The translations under genes were made by a program, and so were the position numbers. The notes beneath the pieces are model-generated. The model was not told the origin of the DNA, did not search any database, and worked only from the letters and a program-made list of their open reading frames with translations. DNA of 64,000 nucleotides from Lepidonotus clava (Eukaryota > Annelida > Polychaeta > Phyllodocida > Polynoidae): the NCBI GenBank assembly GCA_936440205.1, contig OW387147.1:2852001-2916000 (forward strand), read 5' to 3'. Shown piece after piece: positions 11,401 through 21,851 of the stretch; position 1 is the first letter of the stretch; every line of letters begins with the position of its first letter.

Positions 11401-14400
11401 AGCTGGCAGGAGGACAAGCTGCTGCTCGAGATCAATGAGGAGATCGAGTCGCCCGACGTCTTCGGGAAGTCACGAGCCAGGACAGCATCGGGGAAGAGCA
11501 GCTCAGAGAAGGAGGCCGGAACTGGGTCAACAGTGGTATGTTGGGAACTTTGTACTTTATTAGTTGTCATTAATGGGCTATTTTAATCATTTTACCTCTG
11601 TAAGTTGCCCCATAAGCCGAAAAGCATTACCTTGTGCAGTCGGGAAAGAACCCTATGTGGTTGACTGGACGTAAAACTACCCCAACAAACAAACAAACAA
11701 ACAAAGCCCTAAGGCACTCTTAAAAGGTGTAATATGATGCTCTAGAGCACCCTCATATAGGATATGCCTCAAGGCATTATAGTAATAGTCCAGGTTCATA
11801 GATTTTTAAAGTAACCCAAATAATGGTCAGAAATTTCAGGTCAATAATCTGGTAATCATGTCCCAATTCTCTAACGTATAATAGAGGGTCATTCTTATTA
11901 TGGAATTTTATGGAAATATTCATAATAAAGATGTTAATATATAACTCTTCTCATCTCATCGCATTCTACGTATAGTTATATTTCGTCCCATGGTGTCTGA
12001 TGTTTCAAAATGCTTTAGTGCAGTTGAAAACTGCCATGCACATTTAATAGTATCACCAAGGATGTATATTGTGACCTAACACACATAAGTTCCCACAGAC
12101 CCCTCCCACTCACCCTCCTATGTTTTCTCCCGCAGACCCCCGGTGCACCTGAGCCTGCTGCGGTGGTGGCGGAGGACGGCAGCAGTTCTGGAGTGACGCG
12201 GGCCCATAACCTGGACCTGGAAGCCGACCTATTCGGGGGAAGTGGGACGAAGGCTGCGGGTAATGACGAGTTCTGGTCAGTCGGCGACGCTGAGAGGGGG
12301 AATGTCAAGACCACGGTACGATCATCCATTTGTGCCTATATTGATATAAGGGAAATCATAGAAATTCTAAATATAAACAGAAACATCATTAAAGGAAGAC
12401 AGTGTAAATTTTCTGAATTAAATGTATCAACCAGTCTGGAAAGAACCCATAAGGGATGGCCGGACGTTAAACTACCCCAACAAACAAACAAAATGTATCA
12501 AGGGGAGGGGGCCTGAGGGGGCAGAAACTCAGGAAAATATGTATACGTTTGAGTAAAAATCCAATGCAGTTCATCAAGTATTTGGGATCTAAAATTCAGA
12601 TTTTCAATGGTTTTTGTAATTCTCTATATTTGTCAGTCCTTATCGTAGGGTTTATTTGAGTTTTTTCCCCTAGCTTTTAAACTTTCCGCATCTGTTCACG
12701 CAGTATTTTGGTGTTTTCTCTTTCTCAGAAGGCCTCGACACTGCGGAACAAGCTGTCTGCTGCATGGTTGGGGAACAAGGACGGCCCGACCCCGACTGAG
12801 CTGACCGAGCTAAAGCCCGAGACACCGTCCAGTCTCAACGTAGACGAGTACGGCTTCCCACTGTCTATATTCACCAAGGTAAGTGTCATTTGTATAATAA
12901 CAGTGCTAATGATTCTAATATATTCACCAAAGGGGTTGTTTGGGCTTACTGTTTCTTCTTTACATCATACCATAAGAGACCTACATTGTTTCAAAAAACA
13001 TGTCTCAAGAAGTTTATTAATTTTTTCTTGTTATGAGATTAAAATTTGATATCATTTAACTAATGAAACATAACTGTCAACAATAATTTATAGGAGAGAA
13101 AACGTTTTTTAACTGTATTACATTTGAAAAAACGTGTTCTCTCTACTGGGAATCATCTCCTACAATTCAGGCAGACGCAATTCCAAGTTTCCCTGTAATT
13201 CATGCACCTGCAGGCTAATTTGGGTGTAGTTTGTTGACAAAAACATGGGAAAACCAATAGAAATAATGCATCTTATGGCAATATGAAAATATCTAATGAA
13301 AATATTCTTAAACTAACTTCAGAAATATGAAGTACATACGCTAACAAAAAGAAAAAGTAACTAATGTTACAAGTTTATTATCTAAAAGTAAAGATAATGT
13401 CACAAAAGATTATCTATAATATGCTAAAAGCTTATAACAGGAAATGCACATGTCAACATATTTCCCACAATGCATCTTGATTTAGCCTGCAGGTACACCA
13501 AAATACAACAAACCAGAGAATCGCGTCTGGGAGAATTATGGGTGGTCCTCTTTGGGGTCAGGTTCCAGTAACATTTTTTATACATATCAATTCTGTTTTA
13601 AGTTATGTTGCTGTTTGTATTTCAGGGCATGCTGTGCCACCCGTACCTGTCGCTCCAGTTTTATGACCTACTACAGGATGTCAACGTACGCGGGTTTGCC
13701 ATTGGGGCAACCAACGTACTCTACAAACAAAAAAGACACCTATTAGATGTCATTGTTGATGTAAGTTAGATTTATTGAAGTGGTAATGAAATGTTAACAT
13801 GTATGTTCATCAAAAAATGACACATTAAATTTCAAATCAAAGACAGACTTTTAGAAAAGAAAGCTAGATCTACACTGTGTAAAGAAAACTTTGTGAATGC
13901 TGAAGTATTTTACAGACCTGGTAAAACAAAGACCTAATGAAATGGAATTCAAAACCCCTTCAACTAGTTTTTTATGAATGTTGGTGCCAATAAGTTCTCG
14001 TATTCTCGTAAAACTAGGTGACAGGTGAGGGTAAGATTGAGATCCATGACCAGGAGTTGCGGCGGCAGGTGAACCTGACGACGGCCGACCTGCGGTTCGC
14101 GGACTACCTCGTGAAGGCTACAGTCACCGAGGGCGAGGTGTACCTCGATGACACCAGCTGGGAGGGGGGCGAGGAGTGGCTGAGGTCCCAGTTCAGACAC
14201 TACCTCCTCTCCCTGCTGTCTGTGTCAGAGACCAACGGTAAGACAGCTGTACAGTAACGAGGGGGGGGGGGACCAGCTGGGAGGGGGGTGAGGGGTGGCT
14301 GAGGTCCCAGTTCAGACACTACCTCCTCTCCCTGCTGTCTGTGTCAGAGACCAACGGTAAGATAGCTGTACAGTAACGGGGGGGGGACCAGCTAGGAGGG

Positions 14401-16280
14401 GGGTGAGGAGTGGCTGAGGTCCCAGTTCAGACACTACCTCCTCTCCCTGCTGTCTGTGTCAGAGACCAACGGTAAGACAGCTGTACAGTAACGGGGGGGG
14501 GGGGGGGGGGGACACCAGCTGGGAGGGGGGTGAGGGGTGGCTGAGGTCCCAGTTCAGACACTACCTCCCCTCCCTGCTGTCTATGTCAGAGACCAATGGT
14601 AACATAGCTGTACAGTAAAGGGGGGCTCTTTGGATTTCTTTTGTATAGAGACTGAAACTAAGAGATATTCTCTTAATTGATAAGTATCAAATGATATTAA
14701 TCAGAAAAAAACATACTAACTTCTATTCCCAAACAGAAAGATAGAATCCTACATGCACTGAGTATTTTCTCCCCACAAGTATTTAGAGTGTTTCTGACAA
14801 CTGCTCATCTTCAGAGACCATGTGAGTATAACCAACATTCATTAAACCCTTCCTCCTTACTCTTCCCTATTTCAGATGAAAAGTTACAGGAGGACTTTAA
14901 CCTGTCGTTTCTCGCGGCGTGGAAGACAACCCACAACTACAAATTGTGGCGCAGTACGCGGCACCCAGGGATGGCCGAGGTGTCGCCCGCCCACCCCTAC
15001 CATGGCCAGGTCACAATGGCAGACATGAAGCTCAAACTTACACAGTACGTTTCATTTATGGGTCTGTCACCCAGTGAAAAATGAATTTCAGATTATTTTT
15101 TCATCTAGTTACTGTTCATAGTTAAGCCCCACAGTAAAACGGATCTTATTTATATCAATATCTACAGCTGAAACGACTCGTATTGATGAATTTACAAGTT
15201 ATGAATTATCAAACCTATAAAGAGAAGTTATCCAACTACACTCATTGAATATTTTAGTTTTTAAGGTTGGACTTTACAAAATTCAGGCAAATTTACCAAA
15301 TAATTTTGTGTGACACCAATGCGAAAACTGATATTTTACAAAATCTCACGAAATCATTTAATCAAACCTCACTCAGTAATTGGCTGTACTCTCAGTAATT
15401 ATTAATAGCACTTCTACTTTTAATCTTTTTTCTAATCTTTTGCGTGGCCCATTTTCAGCTCGCTGTCCAACACGGAGCGGGGTAAGAAGGTGAATGCGGC
15501 CATGGCCTCCACCGGGAAGGTGGTGCTTCAGACCGGCAAGGCCGTCGGTGAGTCAGCCATGATGTTCTGTGCTCCAGTCAAACTCCTCAAAGTTCTCATA
15601 TGAATGATTTGAAAGGATCTAGATTCTAAAGAAGTCCATTTTTGTTTTTATCGCGATACACCCTCATCTCACCCTACTCATTGGTACAAAGATTCTGAGT
15701 TACTTCGTAATACTTCATGCTATTTTCAAACCCAAATCACCGTTTCTGTTTCATTTAGTCTCAGTAATGTGAGGGTTTGAAAACCAGGGTTAGGGTCTGC
15801 TACAATTTACATCTTTAAATCAAATTCAGATTAATTATTTGTCTTCTTCCTCATTCTCCAGGTGGCGCTATTACGTCTGCCAAGTCGGCCGTGTCGTCAT
15901 GGTTCAGTAGTTGGCGCCAGCCGAGTAACGACAAAACCCCAGACAGCCCGACTGATGAGACCTTTGAAAACCTCGAAACAGAAGATGGAGACCAAACCGC
16001 AGGGGATGAGGTCAATGCAGAGGTCACCGAGGACGAGGTCAAGGTCACTTCAAGGTCAGAGGATGCTGAGGGTGAGGTCAAGGTCACTCCTACGTCAGAG
16101 GAGGTCAAAGGTCAAACTGATGACGTCACAGCTATCGTTAAAGAAGGGGGAGATTCTGCTAAAACAAACTCTAAAATTGAAACCAAAACAGAGGAGAAAG
16201 CAAACTGTGTTCACGGGCCGTCAAACGAGGATGGTTCACACGAGACAGACGACCTAGGGGAAGAAATGTCGCGCTCATAG
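5458..16280 (+). CDS. AVL9: AVL9 late secretory pathway protein, 5'-partial, 16 exons
   Basis: Exons: 5458-5578, 5849-5934, 6364-6435, 7893-8049, 8599-8678, 9327-9396, 9609-9928, 10249-10662, 11278-11535, 12136-12315, 12729-12878, 13626-13760, 14018-14237, 14876-15044, 15459-15547, 15862-16280. All borders are GT-AG and phases match throughout, giving 979 residues plus a missing first exon. From memory it aligns with animal AVL9: VEYAYPPLVPG and DGAHNY at the start, TVFFHLP, CYRQI, VQKSVCVLS, PLYGLIQAKLELITHAYF, FKHKLLILFKLMLLERR (Avl9/DENN-like N-terminal half); then DEYGFPLSIFTKG, TTADLRFADYLV, SWEGGEEWLRSQF, AAWKTTHNYKLWRS and the SSW-containing tail. AVL9 is linked to late exocytic traffic and cell polarity in yeast and human cells. 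The serine- and charge-rich linker (exons 9609-12315, about 390 residues) makes it much longer than human AVL9 (about 650). The acidic end repeats V-K-V-T. Two exons have extra local copies (7648-7870 and 14238-14626). Confidence 0.93.
6594..7555. mobile_element. Repeat-rich insert in an AVL9 intron
   Basis: AGAGGCGAAAT begins at 6594 and forms a perfect 11-bp palindrome around GAT (6594-6618). The inverted word ATTTCGCCTCT returns at 7545-7555, which could mark the other end. Inside are two direct copies about 450 bp apart (near 6860-6980 and 7316-7445) that share CCGGCACCCAGCGCCC, 'gggactttgaggc' and 'cccggcaacagt'. No coding frame or clean target-site duplication was seen, so the element call is tentative. 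Confidence 0.4.
7648..7870 (+). pseudogene. Two decayed copies of an AVL9 exon
   Basis: Just upstream of the real exon (7893-8049) the same sequence occurs twice in decayed form. The nearer copy (about 7787-7870) keeps a polypyrimidine tract, an AG acceptor and the first 13 codons (PLYGLIQAKLELI), then drops the middle of the exon and reaches TGA. The farther one (about 7648-7735) keeps the acceptor, a diverged start and a near-intact 'ttagaagacacctacaccaacct'. They look like tandem exon duplications left to decay. The nearer copy could still be recognised by the spliceosome as a stop-containing exon. Confidence 0.75.
11023..11129. mobile_element. 107-bp MITE in an AVL9 intron
   Basis: Perfect 15-bp inverted ends, TACCGCATTAGGGAG and CTCCCTAATGCGGTA, enclose 77 bp with no coding content. 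The flanks allow a TA duplication as in Tc1/mariner elements, but this is not certain. Confidence 0.65.
11600..11704 (+). repeat. SINE 3' part with (AACA)n tail
   Basis: The stretch with 'taagccgaaaagcattacct', 'gggaaagaaccc' and 'acgtaaaactacccc' ends in five AACA units. The same 3' sequence recurs at 12437-12492 in the same orientation. The pattern is like tRNA-derived SINEs of molluscs. The 5' head is not clear. Confidence 0.6.
12437..12492 (+). repeat. SINE 3' tail, truncated
   Basis: 'ggaaagaacccataaggg', then 'ggacgttaaactacccc' and AACA units match the tail at 11600-11704. Only the 3' end is present, as expected of a 5'-truncated retroposed copy. Confidence 0.6.
13158..13545. mobile_element. 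Foldback element in an AVL9 intron
   Basis: The left arm (13158-13285) and the right arm (13440-13545, inverted) share 'cagacgc', 'cacctgcaggctaa'/'tacctgcaggctaa', 'tttggtgta'-like and 'atgcatctt' words in the same order. The arms are diverged. The centre is AT rich with no coding capacity. Confidence 0.5.
14238..14626 (+). repeat. Three extra tandem copies of an AVL9 exon 3' half
   Basis: The 3' half of the exon 14018-14237, with its splice donor and about 20 intron bases, is repeated three more times (from about 14270, 14385 and 14512). Each copy keeps 'gagaccaa' plus GGTAAGA or GGTAACA, so each has its own donor, and each is separated by a run of 7 to 19 G. No copy has its own acceptor. 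The period varies (about 115-127 bp) with the G run. The first donor gives the conserved protein. Confidence 0.9.
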
Positions 16281-17465
16281 GAACACGCTTCTGTTAGTTT
16301 CCTGTGGGGGATTCTCCCGTCACTGTTTGCCTTGGTGTTAAATTTGATATACGGATGTGGTCCTTTATATATGAATAGGCGTGTCAATCGATACGCTGGC
16401 ATTATTTTATTTTATCTATACGCGGGGGTTTATCTACTTATGGTTCACTCGGGGTGTGTGTATATCTGTCGTCCTGCTGTTTGAATACGGCTTTGCAAAT
16501 ATTGTTGAGGATAATTTATGTGATAACTGTTGTGTTTATTGTTTGCTAATGAAGTTGGCAGTTCTATGTGTACAAATAATAATAATGTGATAAAACCATG
16601 CAAGGAAGAGATTGACTTTACGGTAAATAGTATTTAATGTAAATACGTATGTAGAGGACTGACCAAAGCGACTGTCACCGAGGACCGACCGGGTTTCCTC
16701 GTGTATCTGTGGTTCAAGTCTTCAAAGAGAAAGTAACTATTCCGACTCCATGGAGATAAACAGAAACCAGTTTTTACCTTTACTCCGTTTTACCATTTGA
16801 CTGTCCTCAGTTCCAACCAGTAAGAGTAGAGACCAAAAAAGGATTTGTTTGGGGGTAGGATAATTTTAAGTTTATTTCAAGCTAAGCATTAGAACAATTG
16901 TGAAAGTCCACCTGAAAAAATACACTTAGAAAATCTGTGGGAAAAGATGATGGTTCTTTATTTTCCAATATTCTTTTTGATACAACATGTGAATGGCTAC
17001 ACATCAATGATTATCTTCTTTATACTAACCCTAGATTCATCCCTCTAACTTGGACGACATAGTTGTTTTAGTTGCTGTTAGGGCGAGAAGCCATTTGATG
17101 TATAATGTCTGGACGAAATACAAATTCCTGTTGAAATAATAATTTAAATGAAGCTATGATATTCGTCCTGGAAACTGGTATGGTTTTAGAGGTAACACGG
17201 CCTAAGTCACATGACCTGACTTCAAGTCACATGACCTCTTCATTCTATTGAACTCATGTTTCACTTTTTGTTATGCATCAACGTTTTTTTTATTCTTTCT
17301 CGAAAGAAAATGTTCATTCATGTTTCTGAAATCATGTATGTAAAATAAGAAACGTGTATATTCCAATTCAACCCCGTGGAGTATCATTTGTTTTTGCAAT
17401 GATAATTATATTTATAATTCTATTTTTTCCCTCGATTTTACAATAAAAGTCACTTCCTCTTATAG
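16281..17465 (+). other. AVL9 3' UTR with poly(A) signal
   Basis: From the TAG at 16278 to AATAAA at 17442-17447, followed by a T/C-rich stretch. The region is AT rich with no other exon. Two direct copies of AGTCACATGACCT lie at about 17203 and 17225, which resemble M-box sites; their use is unknown. Confidence 0.65.
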
Positions 17466-17920
17466 GCAGACTTGGAATCTGTAGAAGGCTTGATACATCT
17501 ACGTGTATCTTTCTACTATAAAACCATTATAAATACGTATTTCTTCTTGGTTCAACTCCCGACCAATCAGAAAGCAGTGGACGTCACGTGGTCAGTAACC
17601 CTCCAGGGGGGACTAGTTTTGGGGGTTTTTTAACTGTGGAACAAATCAGCTGTCGGTCATTTTAATTGTTTGTCTTCAGAAGATGCCGGTAGTGGGTTGT
17701 AGGTTTGTGAATGGGGAGAGGTTTGTTTGTCAGTCGTGTGACGACTAGAGTCTGACGGGGGTCTAGATCTGGGGAGTGGTATCATCGGCGTGTTTTGATT
17801 AACTGATTGTTATTTTTGTTCCCATTATGTCTTTAAAAACTCCCAAGATAATGCCCAGTGCTGCCACCTTCACCACGTAGAACTAAACTGCCAGGTGGTC
17901 AGTACAAGGTAACGTTGAAA

Positions 17921-18242
17921 CAGGGTGCCCACGCAAGTCGTAAAAAGTCTGAAAAGTTCCCAAATTGATTTCCCCAAACTCAAGGCCTTAAGGTCTTAAA
18001 TTTCACCTTTTTCTTGCAGGAGGTCTTTAAAAAAGTCTTGAATTCGATCCGATTAGGAAATTAAAATCAAATTTTAGGAAGAGCAAAATTGCCGCTTTTT
18101 GTTGAGTGTCACGACATTGAATATTATGTGATCAATGTTTTTCGTAACCTGTGGTAAATTGGTCTTAAATTTGCCAAACTTAGATGTTATATAAGTCTAA
18201 AAAAGGTCTTCAATTGATTTTTTAAAAGGTGTTGGCACCCTG
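17921..18242. mobile_element. CAGGGTGCC-ended MITE, 322 bp
   Basis: Starts CAGGGTGCCCACG and ends GTTGGCACCCTG. Inside are repeated 'aaaagtct' and 'aggtctt' words, a pattern common in hAT-type non-autonomous elements of many animals. The flanking 5-mers TGAAA and TAAAA differ by one base, consistent with a 5-bp target duplication. Confidence 0.65.
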
Positions 18243-18841
18243 TAAAACCAGAATAGAACGTCTTGTGATGTTTGGACACAATGGGTAAGACAGCCTAATA
18301 GGATGATGTTTGATGACAGTGAAACTCTGTAGGTTAATTCGTAAAGGTTAATGTTATAGATTCTCAAGTTTTTCAATAAATAGTTACTTTGCAATGTCTG
18401 TTATCAAACTTTATTTTGATTTCGTCAATTTGTGTGACCTGTTTGAGGTAACCGCACCTTACTGAGGCTGTCAAAGATGTTTTGTTTGTTTATTTCTGTT
18501 GAATTTTAAGTCTTCTACTGTTAAAGATGTTTGACATCTCTGTCTAGGAGTGACAGTGTAATCCTAGGGTCATATAAATGTTAAAGTGGTCAAACGCTTA
18601 CCAAAATAAATGTTATGGTTAATCAGGAAGAAATGATTTCTGTGTGTGTGTGTGCGCAATGATAGAGATGTAGATTCTCCCGGTATAGTGGATGTGAGGG
18701 TCACCCACAACAAACTGGGCATCGCGCTGTCTGAAACCGGAAGTTGGGGGTGTATTAGCAAGGACCGTTTCCGGTATGGACTATTTTGAAACAGCTTTGC
18801 ATTGGTTAATGTTTTCATACACTTTCTGTCTCTAGAGAAGC

Positions 18842-19012
18842 TTGTTTAATGGGTTTGAATTACATAATTGTATTATGTTTTCATGATCAGACCATACCTC
18901 TAGAGAATGAAAAAGGTATTCAGACACCCACTGTTCATACAGAAGCTGATTTTATGGGTTTGAATTTACAAAACTGTATTATGTTGTCATGGTCAGACCA
19001 TACCTCCTGAGA
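18842..19012 (+). repeat. Two-copy tandem duplication, about 104 bp
   Basis: The two copies (about 18848-18907 and 18953-19012) share 'tgggtttgaattacataa'-like sequence, 'tgtattatgtt', 'tcatg(a/g)tcagacc' and 'ataccct'-like words. Non-coding. Divergence of some 10 percent suggests a moderately old duplication. Confidence 0.6.
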
Positions 19013-21482
19013 AAAGTTTTATTGTACAATTCAACAGCTTCTACTTCCACCACCTCTCAATGTAAACTGCGCGATCACCAATAACTCGCGTCTGATCGAG
19101 CCACATGGCTGCTATTGGTCATGAATGTTAATTTATAAATTCTACATGTGATCTTCTAACTCCAACGGTCACCTGAGTAATGAACTGTCTTTCCCTGTAT
19201 TATACGTCTATCATGTATGATAATCTAAGTGCCGAGGCTTCCGACATTCCTGCATTTCTCCGGTTTCTCCACGTTTTCTCTTCCTCGCTCGTAATAATTT
19301 TGTCGCTGTAGCGGAGCGAGTGTTTATGCCGCACTATTCGTCAACTTGCAGGTTGTCACTTGGACAAAAAAGTTATAAAACTTGAGACTAATTTAATTCT
19401 GTGAATAAAGTCTGACTGGGACGAGTCTGATGTTTCAGCTGTAGATAGAGAAATAAATCAATGTGAACAAACGGATGTATTTACAAGTGATGTTCGTCTT
19501 TGTCATTTCTGGAAGCGGCTTTAGTAAAGTTGGCGAGCGCTGTAAAGAGCGATTGGATCAGAGGTTGAGGGGACAAGACAGTTTTACAAATAGTTCACTT
19601 TAATAATAACGACAATGATCTTAAGACTTAACTCCCAATATCCAGCATAAACGTGTTGCCAAATCTCCGTTAACATTGTGGAGACCTCCGTATTTTCACT
19701 AGTAAATACGAAAAGGTCCGTAATCCGTAATTTTGGCGACAAGATCCGTGATAATTCCAGTCAAAACCTCTAGAATCTGCTTTAAACCTAGACAAAGTAT
19801 TCGCCTCTGGATATTCTCCGTAGCGGACATAGGGAGTGGGGGGAGGGTATGCTTCGCAGGCTAATTTAAAGAGAGGGGCCAGTAAAATTTAAATATTGTT
19901 AAATTCTCATATCATATCGTAGTTATAATTCTAAATTAGTCATCCCTTATAATAGAAAACTGTGTTCCTTTATCAGACAACATATGAGTCCCCAGCATAC
20001 CTGACATAGGCTGTCTGTGTGTGATGTCATATAAAAAAAACCGTTATATTTAAATTTTAAAATTATAAATCCCATAATAAAATGGGTTTTTTTGTTTTTT
20101 TCTGTCATGAATCATTTTATTTTGTAATTTTGAATACTTTTAGGTTCATAGAATCACTTAGATAAATTAGATATTGGTATTTTTTCAGTTTTATCATTTT
20201 TCAACTGTTCTGCTTGTGACGTCACATACAGATAATTGCTCTGTGCAGGCACTGTCAGATGCAGACAGGGAAACTCAGTTTGATGGAAACAAATGTAAAT
20301 AAAACAACTATTAGAGATAAAAGCATAAAATTTGGTATGGTTATTCCCTGGATGGTACAGATCACGGCAGTACACTAATTTGTGGTCACTGGCCCCTCCC
20401 TTTAAACCTATCCATTTACACATAGCAATACAAAACTTTCCGGGGGAAATACCCTAGGACCCCCCTATTATAGGTATTTGGAACAAAGAAAAATGGGCAT
20501 TTGAAGATATGATAACTTCCCATGTTTGTATTTACCAAATTTCACATTACTGAAGGAATAAAGCGGTCATTAGAATTATCATTAACTTGTGAGTATGTAT
20601 GTTTCCACAATCAGTCAACAGGTGGCGCACTTAGCATCGCGAAGTTTGTGGTGCCACCTGGTGTAACTTTACCGAACTAGACCTGACCTACTGCCACCTT
20701 GCGAGCGTTAAACGAACTTACATCCTGGAGGTCTGGCTTCTCAATCAATTCCCTACGAACCAAGGGGAGGGAGGGAGGAAATATACGCCAGATATAGATA
20801 TATGATAAAAATCAGGTACATATATAAATCAAATGAGTACTTTTGACACGGGAAATCGAGAAAATATGTATGCTTATGTGGAACACCTTTAATATACTTC
20901 CTTTATCCAAGTTTTTCTCTTAAAGGTGAATTTTTTTTTTGACTTTCTATGCTGCAGATGCTCTCAGTACGTCTCATAATTAACAGCAATTGAACGATTG
21001 TTTCACCCAAATAATACAAATATATATACCTATAATTATATCAAATTCACAATGACACATAGGTTTGTAATGACCTCTCTGTTGTCAATAAAATATATTA
21101 TTATTAACTCTAATATTCATATCGAATTGGATAGATACAAAGCAATACCATACCATAAGGACACAGACGATGTATTATTTTAAAAGTTTTATTTGTGAAA
21201 AATAATTTATGAACACGTTTTATATACAGATATGATGATATGTGCACTGTACAAAACCTGCCCGTTTGAGGGTTGGGTAGGGGACTCCAGTGAGACATTC
21301 TGTATGGGACTTTGTGTCATCTTTGCTTGTAACTGAATGACGTTTTGGTAATTATTACATATCCCACACAACTAAAACCCTGGATCCGCGCCTTGATTTT
21401 TTTGGTCAAGATTATTCGCTTTCAGACTTCATCCTTAGAATCAGATTAAAATCAACCGCGCATTAGAAGACCCCATGGAGAA

Positions 21483-21605
21483 CAGTGGTGGATCCAGGAT
21501 TTTGAAAAGGTGGGGGCGCACCCCCCTTTTTCAGAATTTTGCATTAAAAAAGTATAAATTTGGCAAGAAAAGGAGGGGGCATCCCCCCCTCTAAATCCGC
21601 CACTG
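21483..21605. mobile_element. CAGTG-ended MITE with 5-bp duplication
   Basis: Starts CAGTGGTGGATCCAGGAT and ends CTAAATCCGCCACTG. GAGAA stands directly on both sides, a perfect 5-bp target-site duplication. The subterminal GGGGG and CCCCCC blocks face each other. The length is 123 bp with no coding capacity. Relatives are at 51770-51907 and 59516-59619, and single ends near 34035, 41372 and 58140. Confidence 0.8.
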
Positions 21606-21659
21606 GAGAATGGAAACAGTTAGAACATTAAACAGAAGTTGCCATTTGCATAATCAGCG

Positions 21660-21851
21660 ATGAAAACGTTATTGTGCAAATTGACTTTCTCATTGTTATG
21701 TGAAGACTCCCTCAATGATAATGAGAGCTTGCCGAGTGCTCCAGAACCCGGCAGCTCCGAAGACAGCACCAAGATAAATACTATGTACAAAGTGACGATA
21801 GAGGCCCGACTTAGGCAAATAGGCAACGCAGGGATTTCCCTCCTCTTATAG
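21660..21851 (+). CDS. Short frame with a BH3-like motif, uncertain
   Basis: A 63-codon frame whose last half looks coded: a proline/serine/glutamate-rich part (SLPSAPEPGSSEDSTK) is followed by VTIEARLRQIGNAG. The order I-x-x-x-L-R-x-I-G-N resembles the BH3 helix of Bim-type proteins (I-x-x-x-L-R-x-I-G-D), with Asn in place of the usual Asp. BH3-only proteins bind Bcl-2 family grooves. The match is short, the frame stops soon after, and no splice context or expression is visible. It could be a terminal exon, a relic or chance. Confidence 0.25.
   Translation: MKTLLCKLTFSLLCEDSLNDNESLPSAPEPGSSEDSTKINTMYKVTIEARLRQIGNAGISLLL

Noticed and set aside
9536-11570. Long antisense frames opposite AVL9 exons
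   Set aside because: They mirror GC-rich coding exons; the plus-strand frames match AVL9 and have correct splice borders, while the antisense ones do not.
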